Source: Streptococcus uberis
GTDB lineage: Bacteria; Bacillota; Bacilli; Lactobacillales; Streptococcaceae
Length of the DNA: 64,000 bases
Assembly: GCF_000785785.1 (NCBI RefSeq)
Contig: NZ_JRQN01000009.1
Span: 27,011-91,010 of the forward strand
Reading direction: 5' to 3'
Shown: one piece after another, positions 19,489 to 30,357 of the stretch
How the letters are laid out: every line of letters starts with the position of its first letter
Position numbering within the stretch: the first letter of the stretch is position 1
Notes under the pieces: generated by a model
Seen by the model: only the letters and a program-made list of their open reading frames with translations
Told to the model about the DNA's origin: nothing
Databases searched by the model: none
Translations under genes and position numbers: made by a program

Positions 19489-20309
19489 ATGGATTGGATT
19501 GCTAAACAAGACATTGTCTTGTTAGCTTTTTTGGCAGGACTCTTTACTTGGGCATGCACTATCTTTGGTGCAGCAATTGTTTTTTTCTTTAAAACCATTA
19601 GTCGACGACTCTTAGATAGTATGATGGGGTTTGCGGCCGGTGTTATGATTGCGGCCTCTTTTTGGTCGTTGCTAGCGCCTTCAATCGAGTTTGCAAAAAC
19701 TACATACGGAAGCTATGCTTGGATACCAGCAGCTACGGGGTTTTTACTAGGTGGTTTATTTTTAAGGGGGATTGATGCTCTTGTACCTCATTTACATTTG
19801 AATAAAGATGTATCTGAAATGGAAGGTATGGCATCTGGACGAAAGTTATCTAAGACGGCCTTGCTTTTTTTAGCCATTACGATTCACAATATCCCAGAAG
19901 GACTTGCCGTTGGAGTTACTTTTGGTGCTTTGGCGCAAGGTGATTTTTCAAAAGCTGCGCTACTTGGTGCAATAAGTTTAGCGATAGGTATAGGGATTCA
20001 AAATATTCCAGAAGGTGCAGCATTGTCAATTCCGATTCGTGCGGATGGGAAATCTCGAGCGATCGCATTTTATTGGGGCTCAATGTCTGCTATCGTTGAA
20101 CCAATTGGTGCAGTACTTGGCGCGGCTTTAGTCCTGAAAATGTTACCTATCTTACCCTATGCGTCTCATTTGCAGCCGGTGCTATGATTTTTGTTGTTGT
20201 AGAAGAATTAATACCTGAATCACAAACCAATGGTAATACTGACATAGCTACATTAGGGCTCATGCTTGGTTTTATGATAATGATGGTTTTAGATGTGGCA
20301 TTGGGGTAA
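19489..20309 (+). pseudogene. ZIP-family metal transporter, frameshifted near the C-terminus
   Basis: The frame from 19489 encodes a ZIP/GufA transporter with membrane helices and the metal-site motifs HNIPEGLAVGV and QNIPEGAALSIPIRA. It then runs into a stop at 20187 after YASHLQPVL. One extra base near 20163 restores the expected ending ([19 protein letters not shown] and a final helix to LDVALG), ending at 20309 for about 273 aa, the normal family size. A one-base deletion is thus seen; it could be real or a read error. Zinc uptake is the likely role. Confidence 0.8.
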
Positions 20310-20314
20310 GTGAC

Positions 20315-21439
20315 ATGATAAAAAAGAAAAAAGTAGCTATTGTAGGTGCAGGAATAGTAGGATCGACTGCCGCTTATTATTTAAGTAAGGATATGAATTG
20401 TCAAGTGACAATTTTCGATTATGGGAAAGGGCAAGCGACCAAAGCTGCTGCTGGTATTATTAGCCCTTGGTTCTCCAAAAGAAGAAATAAGGCATGGTAT
20501 CATTTGGCAAAATCAGGTGCGGATTTTTACCAGATACTAATCAAGGACTTAGAAAAAGATCGGGTTGATACCAGTTTTTATCAAAAAAATGGTGTCCTTC
20601 TTTTAAAGAGGAATGAAGAGAAGTTAGAAGAATTAGTCACTTTAGCAGAATCGAGAAAAGAAACTGCCCTGCTAATTGGAGATTTAGCAATATTATCAAA
20701 AAAACAGGTTAATGCACTATTTCCAGGCTTACAGAACTTTCAAGAGCTTTTGTTTGCATCTGGAGGTGCACGAGTTGACGGTGCTCAATTGTGTCAAACC
20801 TTAATTGAAACGTCAGGATTTGAATTAGTCTCCAAAAAAGTAACTTTATCCTTTGAGCGAGATAAGTTTGTGATTGATGGCCAGTTATTTGATCGCGTTA
20901 TTCTAGCCTGTGGTGCTTGGTTGGGAGAAATTCTTGATCCTTTAGGATACCAAGTGGATGTTAAACCACAAAAAGGTCAGCTAATTGATTATCATTTTGA
21001 GCATTTAAAAACGGATGATTTTCCAGTAGTCATGCCTGAGGGTGAAATTGACATTATCCCTTTCAATGGAGGGAAGATATCTGTTGGAGCAAGCCATGAA
21101 AATGATAAAGGATTTGATTTGTCAGTGGATGAGAGAGTTGTGGATGAACTAGACGCATCAGCTATTGCCTACTACCCTCAATTGGGCGCAGCAATCAAGA
21201 AAAAAGTAAGGGTTGGGACTAGAGCCTATAGTAGTGATTTTTTACCCTTTTTTGGAGAAGTGACTGACAGAAAAGGTCTTTTTGCTGCGAGTGGCCTTGG
21301 TTCTTCTGGTCTAACAGTAGGTGCCTTAGTTGGTAAGGAATTGGCTGCTATGGTTCTGAACAAGGAATTGTTTTTAAATCCGGAGGACTATCCTATTGCC
21401 TCATATATTTCCAAACGTGACAGTTACCCTAAAAAATGA
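20315..21439 (+). CDS. FAD-dependent amine/amino-acid oxidoreductase (DAO family)
   Basis: 374 aa with an N-terminal FAD-binding Rossmann motif VAIVGAGIVGSTAAYYLS (about 6-23), a GGARVDGAQL segment, and the C-terminal FAD signature GLGSSGLTVGALVGKELA. This is the D-amino-acid oxidase / glycine oxidase superfamily; the substrate cannot be assigned. It begins 6 nt after the corrected end of the ZIP gene, so the two are probably co-transcribed. Confidence 0.85.
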   Translation: MIKKKKVAIVGAGIVGSTAAYYLSKDMNCQVTIFDYGKGQATKAAAGIISPWFSKRRNKAWYHLAKSGADFYQILIKDLEKDRVDTSFYQKNGVLLLKRNEEKLEELVTLAESRKETALLIGDLAILSKKQVNALFPGLQNFQELLFASGGARVDGAQLCQTLIETSGFELVSKKVTLSFERDKFVIDGQLFDRVILACGAWLGEILDPLGYQVDVKPQKGQLIDYHFEHLKTDDFPVVMPEGEIDIIPFNGGKISVGASHENDKGFDLSVDERVVDELDASAIAYYPQLGAAIKKKVRVGTRAYSSDFLPFFGEVTDRKGLFAASGLGSSGLTVGALVGKELAAMVLNKELFLNPEDYPIASYISKRDSYPKK

Positions 21440-21445
21440 TAAAAT
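21417..21445 (+). promoter_or_regulatory. rml operon promoter
   Basis: GTGACA, a 17-nt spacer and TAAAAT preceded by TGA (extended -10). It overlaps the end of the upstream gene. Confidence 0.6.
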
Positions 21446-21486
21446 AATAGGGATTTATACAAATACAATTATATAGGAGTTATTCA

Positions 21487-22356
21487 ATGAAAGGTATTAT
21501 ACTTGCCGGTGGCTCAGGAACACGTTTATATCCATTAACCCGTGCAGCATCTAAACAATTGATGCCAATTTATGACAAACCAATGATTTATTACCCACTC
21601 TCTACTTTAATGTTAGCAGGCATTAAAGATATTTTAATTATTTCAACACCACAAGACTTACCACGTTTTGAAGAATTGTTAGGAAGTGGCGCAGAATTCG
21701 GAATTAATTTATCTTATGCTGAACAGCCTAGTCCAGATGGATTGGCACAAGCCTTTATCATTGGTGAGGAATTCATCGGCGATGATCATGTAGCCTTGAT
21801 TTTAGGAGATAATATTTATCATGGGAATGGCTTAACCAAAATGCTTCAAAATGCTGCAACAAAAGAAAAAGGAGCAACCGTTTTTGGCTATCAAGTTAAA
21901 GATCCAGAACGCTTTGGTGTTGTAGAATTTGATGAAAACATGAATGCTATTTCTATCGAAGAAAAACCAGAGAAACCTAAATCAAACTTTGCTGTAACCG
22001 GACTTTATTTTTATGACAATGATGTTGTTGAAATTGCAAAAAATATTAAACCAAGTCCTCGTGGTGAGCTTGAAATTACCGATGTTAATAAAGCGTATTT
22101 GGAACGTGGTGATTTATCGGTTGAATTAATGGGACGTGGCTTTGCATGGTTAGATACAGGTACACATGAAAGTCTATTAGAAGCAGCGCAGTACATTGAA
22201 ACTGTTCAACGCTTACAAAATGCACAAGTTGCTAATTTGGAAGAAATTGCTTACCGCATGGGCTATATCACAAAAGACCAAGTTTCTGAATTGGCACAGC
22301 CATTGAAGAAAAATGAATATGGTCAATATTTACTAAGATTGATTGGAGAAGCTTAA
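21487..22356 (+). CDS. rmlA: Glucose-1-phosphate thymidylyltransferase
   Basis: First step of dTDP-L-rhamnose synthesis: glucose-1-P + dTTP to dTDP-glucose. The N-terminal nucleotide motif [20 protein letters not shown] is followed by [12 protein letters not shown] and [10 protein letters not shown]. 289 aa is the normal RmlA length. It starts the rmlA-rmlC-rmlB operon and overlaps rmlC by one base. Rhamnose feeds the rhamnose-rich cell-wall polysaccharide of streptococci. Confidence 0.96.
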   Translation: MKGIILAGGSGTRLYPLTRAASKQLMPIYDKPMIYYPLSTLMLAGIKDILIISTPQDLPRFEELLGSGAEFGINLSYAEQPSPDGLAQAFIIGEEFIGDDHVALILGDNIYHGNGLTKMLQNAATKEKGATVFGYQVKDPERFGVVEFDENMNAISIEEKPEKPKSNFAVTGLYFYDNDVVEIAKNIKPSPRGELEITDVNKAYLERGDLSVELMGRGFAWLDTGTHESLLEAAQYIETVQRLQNAQVANLEEIAYRMGYITKDQVSELAQPLKKNEYGQYLLRLIGEA

Positions 22357-22949
22357 TGTCTGAAACCTTTTTTGGAAAAACACTCGCAGCTAAGCCGATT
22401 GAAGTTATTCCTGGTTTAATCGAATTTGATATTCCGGTTCATGGAGACAATCGTGGCTGGTTTAAAGAAAATTTTCAAAAGGAAAAAATGCTTCCTTTAG
22501 GTTTTCCTGAAAGCTTTTTTGCTGAGGGAAAATTACAAAATAATGTCAGTTTCTCACGAAAAAATGTTTTACGTGGATTACATGCTGAACCATGGGATAA
22601 ATATATTTCTGTTGCAGATGATGGCAAGGTTTTAGGATCTTGGGTTGATTTGCGTAATGGCGACACTTTTGGTAATGTTTATCAAACCGTTATTGATGCT
22701 TCTAAAGGAATTTTTGTTCCGCGTGGCGTTGCAAATGGCTTCCAAGTATTATCAGACAAAGTGTCTTATAGTTATCTTGTCAATGATTATTGGGCTTTAG
22801 AATTAAAACCAAAATATGCCTTTGTAAACTATGCTGATCCTGCTCTAGGGATCAAGTGGGAAAATTTAGACCAAGCAGAAGTTTCAGAAGCAGATAAAAA
22901 TCATCCAATGCTTGAAAGTGTGACACCTTTGAAAGCAGAAGATTTATAA
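22356..22949 (+). CDS. rmlC: dTDP-4-dehydrorhamnose 3,5-epimerase
   Basis: Cupin epimerase, third step of dTDP-rhamnose synthesis. The His/Asp chemistry region is NVLRGLHAEPWDKY, and VPRGVANGFQVLSD is the conserved RmlC stretch. At 197 aa it is a streptococcal-type RmlC. It sits between rmlA (TAATG overlap) and rmlB. The fourth pathway gene, rmlD, is not in this window. Confidence 0.95.
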   Translation: MSETFFGKTLAAKPIEVIPGLIEFDIPVHGDNRGWFKENFQKEKMLPLGFPESFFAEGKLQNNVSFSRKNVLRGLHAEPWDKYISVADDGKVLGSWVDLRNGDTFGNVYQTVIDASKGIFVPRGVANGFQVLSDKVSYSYLVNDYWALELKPKYAFVNYADPALGIKWENLDQAEVSEADKNHPMLESVTPLKAEDL

Positions 22950-22962
22950 AATATTGAATTAA

Positions 22963-24018
<1,056 letters not shown>

Positions 24019-24040
24019 TAATGTAGCGCCATACTTTTCG

Positions 24041-24072
24041 AAATGAAGACATCTGAGATGTCTTCATTTTTA
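24041..24072 (+). terminator. rml operon terminator
   Basis: Perfect stem AAATGAAGACATC / GATGTCTTCATTT with a 3-nt loop and T-run. Confidence 0.9.
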
Positions 24073-24176
24073 ATATATTTAAGACAAGAATAGATTAGAA
24101 TGATGTTTAAGATGTGGTGAATCATGGACAGAAAAAAGGGCACAAAAAAGAGAGTGGGACAGATACCCATGCGGAC

Positions 24177-24266
24177 TTTGTTTTCATTGATAAAATCAGT
24201 TGCGTCTGATAAATCTTTGTTTGCGATTAATTCTTTTACTTCTTCAAAAAGTTCTTGTGCTTTCAT
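24177..24266 (-). pseudogene. Remnant of a small helical protein gene
   Basis: On the minus strand an ATG at 24266 opens a reasonable small-protein N-terminus (MKAQELFEEVKELIANKDLS and about 10 further residues). After ENK the reading degenerates into the sequence of an intergenic element (GAGTGGGACAGA on the plus strand) and into the rml terminator. A TATAAT on the minus strand (24314-24319) could be its promoter. I read it as a 3'-truncated gene. Apart from this remnant and the terminator, nothing else is seen in the 311-bp gap. Confidence 0.35.
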
Positions 24267-24329
24267 GAGACTACATCTTCTGTTTAGTTGTCTTTGTTTA
24301 ACCATACCTAGGGATTATAAGCAATTAAT

Positions 24330-25340
24330 TTAGCCTTCAATGACACAAACTGATTCAGGTATAAGAAAATCGTTGGCTATCAGTTGTAAGTGACCTGTTG
24401 ATGGATTTCTGGCAAATATACTAATATTGTCTGATTCTTGGTGGGGAATAATGAGATGTTTTTGATTATCTGTTAAAATGAAGTCCCTCGGTGTATGGCC
24501 TTGACTAGGGACAATTTCTAGTAAATCTAGTTGTCCGTCTTTTCTGATCGTATAAACAGCAATCGAATGATGTCCACGGTTACTAGCATATAAGTTTTTG
24601 CCATCTTTACTAATTCGTATAGCAGCAGTAGCATTAAATCCTTGATAGTCCATAGGTAATGTACTGATCGTTTGGAGTTTTTCAAAATGGCCTAATCCGT
24701 TATAAATAAGCACTTCAACACTAGAATTTAACTCACAAATTAAGTAGGCAATTTTTTCGGTTGGGTGAAAAACCAGGTGTCGAGCACCAGCACCTGGCTC
24801 TGCTTGATAATTAGCAATTTTCTTTAATGTAAAATCACCTAGAACTTCATATGTAGTGACGGAATCTGTCCCTAAGTCACAAGTTACCAAATAGTTATCA
24901 GAGGTTAGACCAACATAGTGGGCGTGAGCTGATTCTTGATTAGGGTGTGGACCTGCTCCTTCTAATTGAACAGTATCTTTTAGGGTTACGCTACCTGTCT
25001 GATCAATTTGATGGAGACTTATCTGGCCATTATGATAATTAGCGCCATAGACAAGCTGTCTTTTTTCGTCAATTGCTATATGGCAAAGGGATGTTCCTTG
25101 AATTAGTGCCGAATTAATGAGTTGCCCGTGTTTATTTAGAGCAACTATCCCCCCATTTTCGTTATCATTAGTAGTGACATAGAAATTTTCCGCAAGAGAT
25201 TTAGCAATGTAGGTTGAGTTTTTTAGTTTTGCTAATAAGTTAAGATTAGCCAATTGTCCACTTTCTTGATCATAATCGGCTTGATAAATTCCTTGCGATT
25301 GTCGCTTCGTGTAGGTACCAAAATAAATAGGTTTAGGCAT
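24330..25340 (-). CDS. pgl: 6-phosphogluconolactonase-like beta-propeller (lactonase family)
   Basis: 336 aa from MPKPIYFGTYTKRQSQGIY, chosen because GGAGG lies 6 nt upstream; longer in-frame extensions are AT-rich intergenic DNA. It belongs to the YbhE/Pgl seven-bladed propeller family: typical HPNQESAHAHYV, PGAGARHLVFHP, YASNRGHHSIAVY and HTPRDFILT stretches. Probable step: hydrolysis of 6-phosphogluconolactone in the pentose-phosphate route. It stands alone between convergent rmlB and the divergent Nudix gene. Confidence 0.88.
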   Translation of the reverse strand: MPKPIYFGTYTKRQSQGIYQADYDQESGQLANLNLLAKLKNSTYIAKSLAENFYVTTNDNENGGIVALNKHGQLINSALIQGTSLCHIAIDEKRQLVYGANYHNGQISLHQIDQTGSVTLKDTVQLEGAGPHPNQESAHAHYVGLTSDNYLVTCDLGTDSVTTYEVLGDFTLKKIANYQAEPGAGARHLVFHPTEKIAYLICELNSSVEVLIYNGLGHFEKLQTISTLPMDYQGFNATAAIRISKDGKNLYASNRGHHSIAVYTIRKDGQLDLLEIVPSQGHTPRDFILTDNQKHLIIPHQESDNISIFARNPSTGHLQLIANDFLIPESVCVIEG

Positions 25341-25561
25341 AGGTTTCCTCCAATTTCTAATGAAATTATAGCATAAATTAGGCAAAATGGAGAAGGTGAA
25401 ATGGGGAAAGAAGGATTTTTCAAAATTTTTAATGCCACTCATAATTGTAACTGATGATTTGATAGCAGTTACTATCCTTGACATGAATACAGGTAATAGA
25501 TAGGCTGTAGTAAAGATAATTAGGAAAAATCCTAGTGATTGATAGCAATATTTTGTTAGAC

Positions 25562-25570
25562 TGGTATAAT
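25562..25570 (+). promoter_or_regulatory. Extended -10 promoter of the Nudix gene
   Basis: TGGTATAAT, 27 nt before the start codon; no well-spaced -35 box. Confidence 0.6.
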
Positions 25571-25597
25571 AGATACATATAGAAAAGGAAGGCAATA

Positions 25598-26086
25598 ATG
25601 ACACAACTTGCGACAATTTGTTATATAGATAATGGAGATTCTTTGCTATTATTACATCGTAATAAAAAAGAAAATGATGTTCATGAAGGAAAGTGGATAT
25701 CAGTAGGTGGTAAAATTGAACCTAGCGAAAGTCCAGATGAGTGTGCTATTCGTGAAATCTACGAAGAAACCCACTTAAAGGTGAAAAAAATGGACTTTAA
25801 AGGGGTAATTACATTTCCAGAATTCACACCAGGACAGGATTGGTATACCTATGTTTTCAAAGTGACAGAGTTTGAAGGCCAATTGATTTCAGATCAGGAT
25901 TCTCGAGAAGGTACTTTAGAATGGGTTCCTTATGATCAAGTTTTGACTAAGCCTACATGGGAAGGTGATTATGAGATTTTTAGATGGATTTTAGAGGATA
26001 AGCCGTTTTTCTCAGCTAAATTTACTTATGATGATAAAAATAACTTGATTGATCAATCAGTGACTTTCTATGGACAAGAAAAATGA
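25598..26086 (+). CDS. Nudix hydrolase (8-oxo-dGTP diphosphatase-like)
   Basis: 162 aa with a Nudix box beginning GGKIEPSESPDECAIREIYEET (residues about 41-62, key REIYEE). It resembles streptococcal MutX/MutT-like 8-oxo-dGTP diphosphatases, including the WISVGGK lead-in and EWVPYDQV segment, but substrate range is inferred. RBS AAGGAAGG. The following AI-2E-family gene starts 15 nt later, so they probably form an operon with the TPR gene. Confidence 0.85.
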   Translation: MTQLATICYIDNGDSLLLLHRNKKENDVHEGKWISVGGKIEPSESPDECAIREIYEETHLKVKKMDFKGVITFPEFTPGQDWYTYVFKVTEFEGQLISDQDSREGTLEWVPYDQVLTKPTWEGDYEIFRWILEDKPFFSAKFTYDDKNNLIDQSVTFYGQEK

Positions 26087-26101
26087 GGTAATAAAAGATA
26101 A

Positions 26102-27283
26102 ATGAATAAAAAAAATAATTCACAATTTTCAGAGAGCTGGTTTTACAAATGGGTTTTAAATAATCAAGCCTTAAGTGCACTTGTTGTAATCCTAATATTT
26201 TTATTGACGATTTTAGTTTTTACTAAGGTTTCATTCTTATTTAAACCAATTCTATCGTTTCTGACGATTTTGATGCTACCGTTGGTGATATCAACTATTT
26301 TATACTACTTAACGAAACCATTAGTCGATTTAATTGAGAGTTTGGGACCAAATCGAACGACTTCCATCTCCATTGTTTTTGGTTTGATTATTTGTATTTT
26401 AGTTTGGGCCTTTTCTGGACTCATTCCTATGATTAGTCATCAAACAACCACTTTTCTTCATGACTTACCTAAGTATGTGGGAACTGTTAACGAAGAAGCA
26501 ACTAAAATTGTAGAAAACAAGTGGTTAATTAATTATCAAACAGAGCTTCAAGATATTCTAACAAATGTCACTAAAAAAGCCTTAGATTATGCCCAAAGCT
26601 TCTCAAAACATGCTATTGATTGGGTTGGGAATTTTGCAGGTGCGATAGCCCGGATTACCATTTCAATCATCATTACACCATTTATCCTCTTTTATTTCCT
26701 AAGAGATAGTGGCAAAATGAAAGATGGTTTAGTAGAGACACTTCCAACTAACTTGAGAATCCCTATCTCACGTGTGCTAGGAGATATTAATAAGCAGCTA
26801 TCAGGCTATGTTCAAGGTCAAGTAATTGTTGCAATTACTGTAGGTATTATGTTTAGTGTCATGTTTAGTATTGTCGGTTTAAAATATTCGATAACATTCG
26901 GTATTGCAGCAGGCTTTTTAAATATGATTCCTTATTTAGGGTCTTTTTTAGCTATGGTACCTGTGGTTATTATGGCTTTGGTACAAGGACCGCTCATGTT
27001 GGTTAAAGTTCTCATCATTTTTACTATTGAGCAAACAATAGAAGGTCGATTTGTTGCACCTTTAGTATTAGGGAATAAGCTAAATATTCATCCAATTACT
27101 ATCATGTTTTTGTTATTAACAGCGGGAGCCATGCTTGGTGTTTGGGGTGTCTTTTTAGTTATTCCTATTTACGCGTCACTTAAAGTTGTAGTCAAAGAAT
27201 TATTTGCTTGGTATAAAGGAGTAAGTAGTCTTTACATAGATAAAAAAATTATTGTTGAGGAGAAGCCAGACCATGCAGAATAG
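26102..27283 (+). CDS. AI-2E family (UPF0118) membrane protein
   Basis: 393 aa, about eight membrane helices. The family signature lies in the second half: ITPFILFYFLRD, then GYVQGQVIVAITVG, LNMIPYLGSFLAMVP and EQTIEGRFVAPLVLG. Members export small molecules or act as antiporters; the substrate here is unknown. The last 11 bases overlap the following TPR gene. Confidence 0.85.
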   Translation: MNKKNNSQFSESWFYKWVLNNQALSALVVILIFLLTILVFTKVSFLFKPILSFLTILMLPLVISTILYYLTKPLVDLIESLGPNRTTSISIVFGLIICILVWAFSGLIPMISHQTTTFLHDLPKYVGTVNEEATKIVENKWLINYQTELQDILTNVTKKALDYAQSFSKHAIDWVGNFAGAIARITISIIITPFILFYFLRDSGKMKDGLVETLPTNLRIPISRVLGDINKQLSGYVQGQVIVAITVGIMFSVMFSIVGLKYSITFGIAAGFLNMIPYLGSFLAMVPVVIMALVQGPLMLVKVLIIFTIEQTIEGRFVAPLVLGNKLNIHPITIMFLLLTAGAMLGVWGVFLVIPIYASLKVVVKELFAWYKGVSSLYIDKKIIVEEKPDHAE

Positions 27284-28505
27284 TGAGAAAATGATTGCCT
27301 CTCTAGATCAACAAGATTTAGCTCATGCTGAAAAATACTTTGAACGGGCACTTAAAACGGACGAAGATGAAACCCTGTTAGCTTTGGGAGACTATTTAGA
27401 AAGTATTGGTTTTTTACCACATGCTAAACGTATTTACTTAAAATTAAAAGATAAGTTCCCAGAAGTCAATCTTAATTTAGCACAGATTGTAGCTGAAGAT
27501 AATTTGATTGAGGAAGCCTTTCTTTATTTAGATAATATCGATCAAGATAGTCCATACTATGTTAATGCTTTACTTGTTATGGCTGATTTATATGATATGG
27601 AAGGCTTGACAGATGTTGCACGAGAAAAGCTACTTGAGGCCAGTCAACTGAATCCAGACCCACTGATTATTTTTGGACTGGCAGAAATAGAGTTGGATTT
27701 AAAACACTATAATCAAGCCATTGCTTTATATGCAAAATTGGATAATCGTCAGATTTTAGAAGATACAGGTGTTTCGACTTATCAACGAATTGGACGAGCC
27801 TATGCTTGTCTTGGCAAGTTTGAAGCAGCCATTGAGTTTTTAGAAAAAACAGTTGAAATAGAGTATGAAGATGACAGTCTGTTTGAACTGGCTACACTTT
27901 TATATGATCAAGGTGAGTATCAAAAAGCTAATCTTTATTTTAAACAATTAGAAACATTAAATCCTGATTTTGTGGGATACGAATACATCTATGCTCAAAG
28001 CTTGCATGCGGAGCATAAAACAGATCAGGCACTTCGTTTAATTCAACAAGCACTTCGAAAAAATGAATTTGATTCGCAACTATTGTTGTTGGCCTCACAA
28101 TTTGCTTTTGAAATGCATGATATGAGCAGTGCAGAAAACTATCTTTTGAAAGCAAAAGAAATCAGTGTGGATAATGATGAGATTTTGATGAGACTATCTA
28201 ATCTTTACATTGATGCGCAGCGATTTACAGAAGTAATTGCATTAAATCTTGAAGCGTCAGACAATGTCCTCAGTAAATGGAATTTGGCAAAAGCGTTGCA
28301 AGGTTTGGATAGAGAAGAAGAGGCGTTTTATCTCTATCAACAGTTGGAAGTGGATTTATTAGGAAATCCGGAATTTTTAGGAGACTATGCTTTTATTTTA
28401 AGAGAATTTGGTCAAAGTCAAAAAGCAAAAGACATGGTTGAACTGTACTTGAAATTAATTCCAGACGATTTAAATATGCAACTCTTCTTAAGTGAGTTAG
28501 AGTAA
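27273..28505 (+). CDS. TPR-repeat protein
   Basis: 410 aa from the ATG at 27273, chosen because GAGGAG lies about 10 nt upstream; a TTG at 27252 is unlikely. It is built of tandem tetratricopeptide-like helix pairs over nearly its whole length (e.g. EDTLLALGDYLESIGFLPHA, DTGVSTYQRIGRAYACLGKF). No enzymatic domain. Probably a cytosolic scaffold; partner unknown. Overlap with the upstream AI-2E gene implies coupling. Confidence 0.85.
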   Translation: MQNSEKMIASLDQQDLAHAEKYFERALKTDEDETLLALGDYLESIGFLPHAKRIYLKLKDKFPEVNLNLAQIVAEDNLIEEAFLYLDNIDQDSPYYVNALLVMADLYDMEGLTDVAREKLLEASQLNPDPLIIFGLAEIELDLKHYNQAIALYAKLDNRQILEDTGVSTYQRIGRAYACLGKFEAAIEFLEKTVEIEYEDDSLFELATLLYDQGEYQKANLYFKQLETLNPDFVGYEYIYAQSLHAEHKTDQALRLIQQALRKNEFDSQLLLLASQFAFEMHDMSSAENYLLKAKEISVDNDEILMRLSNLYIDAQRFTEVIALNLEASDNVLSKWNLAKALQGLDREEEAFYLYQQLEVDLLGNPEFLGDYAFILREFGQSQKAKDMVELYLKLIPDDLNMQLFLSELE

Positions 28506-28544
28506 TCTTAGAGTAAATAGAATACTATTTTAAAAACAACATAT

Positions 28545-28574
28545 AAAAAAACTGAACTTTGGGTTCAGTTTTTA
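28545..28574. terminator. Bidirectional terminator between TPR gene and rqcH
   Basis: Stem AAAAAACTGAAC / GTTCAGTTTTT with a 5-nt loop. It serves the two convergent genes; the rqcH stop codon is at its edge. Confidence 0.88.
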
Positions 28575-30227
28575 GTTTAATTTCATTTTTTCAATTTTTT
28601 CCTGACTTGGAGTAACCCGTAATGTCTTTTGACCTGTATAAGTAACAAATCCAGGCTTGGCACCAGAAGGTTTATGTAATTTTTTGGCTTCAATCATGTC
28701 GACCTGAACCAAGTTCGATAAGCGACCTTTTGAATAGAATGCCGCTAATTCAGCAGCATCAGTTTTGACTTCGTCGCTAGGGTCTAAATTATCCTTGATA
28801 ATAACATGGCTACCTGGAATGTCTTTGGCATGGAACCATAACTCGCCTTTTTTGGCCATTTTGAAGGTTAATTCTTCATTTTGCAGATTATTTCGACCAA
28901 CCATGATAATTGTTTTGCCGTCACGGGCTAAATATTGTTCCGGCTTTTTGCGCTTGTGGCGTTTATCAACTGATCGGCGTTTCATAAAGCCGGCTTCAAC
29001 GAGTTCTTCACGAATGTCAGTAATTTCATCAATTGTTGCTTGCGATAAGTTGTAATCGACACTCTCAAAATAGGCAATACTTTGCTTGGTTTCATCAATG
29101 AGCGTACTTAAGTGTTTTACTGCTTCCTTTAGTTTCTGATATTTTTTGAAATAGCGTTGCGCATTTTGATTTGGAGTGAGGGCAAGATCGAGAGCAATGG
29201 TAATAGGCTGACCAGTATAATAGTTATCTAAAGTTACACTTGCTTTGTTATTTGGAACTAGTGCTAAATAGGTTGTCAGTAACTCGCCTTTTTGTCTGAA
29301 CTCTTCGGCATTTTCTGTTGCGATTAATTCAGCTTCTTGCTTAGCTAACTTTTTGATATTTTTCTCTAGCTCAGACTGGACACGATGTAAAAGGTCGCTT
29401 GCTTGTTGTGTAATGCGGTCTTTCTCAGCCTTATCCTGATAGTAATAATCTAAAAGTTGAGACAGTCTTGAAAATTTTTCTAATCTTGAATCTGTGAATG
29501 CAATGGCAGAGAAGGATTTTTCTGTTAATGTTGGTTTTACTGGTTTATTAAAAAATGCTCTAAAATTATCGAGTTTATCAGTCTTTAAACAGGCAGACAA
29601 CTGACTGGCTGTATCTCGTCCCAAACCTTGAAATAGTCTTTGCAACGATTTGGGTGATAAGTCCTCAGTTTGAAGAATTTCAAATAGGTCAATGTCAGAT
29701 AGTGTAAAAGGGTTCTTTGCTTCAGTTTTTGGTGGCTGAATATAGGTTGATCCTGGCAAAATTGTTCGATAGGAATTTTGTGAAAACCCCACGTGCTTGA
29801 TTGATTCGATAATCCTATCTTCAGTTCGATCAATTAAGATGATATTACTGTGTTTACCCATTATTTCAATGATCAAAGTTGCCTTGATCGCATCTCCGAT
29901 TTCATTCTTATTTGAAACCCCAATTTCAATGATGCGATCGTTGTCATCTTGTTTTAAGGTCTCAATAACAGCGCCTTGAAGGTATTTACGCATAATCATC
30001 GTAAAGGTATTAGGTGTCTGGGGATTTTGGAAATCATTTTGAGTTACTTGGATGCGCCCAAAGACGGGGTGGGCTGAAATCAGTAATTTATAATTTTGTC
30101 GATTGTTTCTGATAGTTAGAACTAATTCACTTTGAAAAGGTTGGTTAACCTTTTGAATGCGACCATTTAAGAGATCCTCATTTAGTTCTTGTGTTAAGTG
30201 ATGTAAGAAAAAGCCGTCAAATGACAT
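28572..30227 (-). CDS. rqcH: NFACT-family RqcH / fibronectin-binding protein (PavA/Fbp54 family)
   Basis: 551 aa. The N-terminal NFACT-N domain starts MSFDGFFLHHLTQELN, a central coiled coil lies at about 270-430, and the C-terminal NFACT-R domain carries GELWFHAKDIPGSHVII (near 460) and KPGFVTYTGQKTLRV. RqcH recruits tRNA-Ala to obstructed 50S subunits and adds Ala tails. Streptococcal homologues were first studied as fibronectin-binding PavA/Fbp54, without signal peptide or LPXTG, as here. RBS GGGAG precedes the ATG. Confidence 0.92.
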   Translation of the reverse strand: MSFDGFFLHHLTQELNEDLLNGRIQKVNQPFQSELVLTIRNNRQNYKLLISAHPVFGRIQVTQNDFQNPQTPNTFTMIMRKYLQGAVIETLKQDDNDRIIEIGVSNKNEIGDAIKATLIIEIMGKHSNIILIDRTEDRIIESIKHVGFSQNSYRTILPGSTYIQPPKTEAKNPFTLSDIDLFEILQTEDLSPKSLQRLFQGLGRDTASQLSACLKTDKLDNFRAFFNKPVKPTLTEKSFSAIAFTDSRLEKFSRLSQLLDYYYQDKAEKDRITQQASDLLHRVQSELEKNIKKLAKQEAELIATENAEEFRQKGELLTTYLALVPNNKASVTLDNYYTGQPITIALDLALTPNQNAQRYFKKYQKLKEAVKHLSTLIDETKQSIAYFESVDYNLSQATIDEITDIREELVEAGFMKRRSVDKRHKRKKPEQYLARDGKTIIMVGRNNLQNEELTFKMAKKGELWFHAKDIPGSHVIIKDNLDPSDEVKTDAAELAAFYSKGRLSNLVQVDMIEAKKLHKPSGAKPGFVTYTGQKTLRVTPSQEKIEKMKLN

Positions 30228-30301
30228 GGTTTCTCCCTTCTGTTTTTCTAATCTCCTAATTATAACATAAGTTATATGTTGAAAATAATAAGAAGAAAGA
30301 C

Positions 30302-30329
30302 TTGCAATTTCCTGGATTTAAGATATAAT
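30302..30329 (+). promoter_or_regulatory. trpXYZ promoter
   Basis: TTGCAA (30302-30307), 16-nt spacer, TATAAT (30324-30329). It lies more than 200 nt before trpX, leaving a long regulated leader. Confidence 0.75.
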
Positions 30330-30357
30330 GTAAAAAAAACATGAGAGGTAGTCCGAG

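Noticed and set aside
24124..24333. Plus-strand 69-codon ORF in the rmlB-pgl gap
   Set aside because: No RBS, Lys/Ser-rich, and opposite to a better small-protein N-terminus on the minus strand.
25341..25616. N-terminal extension of the lactonase
   Set aside because: The extra residues are translated AT-rich intergenic DNA that includes the divergent Nudix promoter, and a strong RBS precedes the internal Met at 25340.
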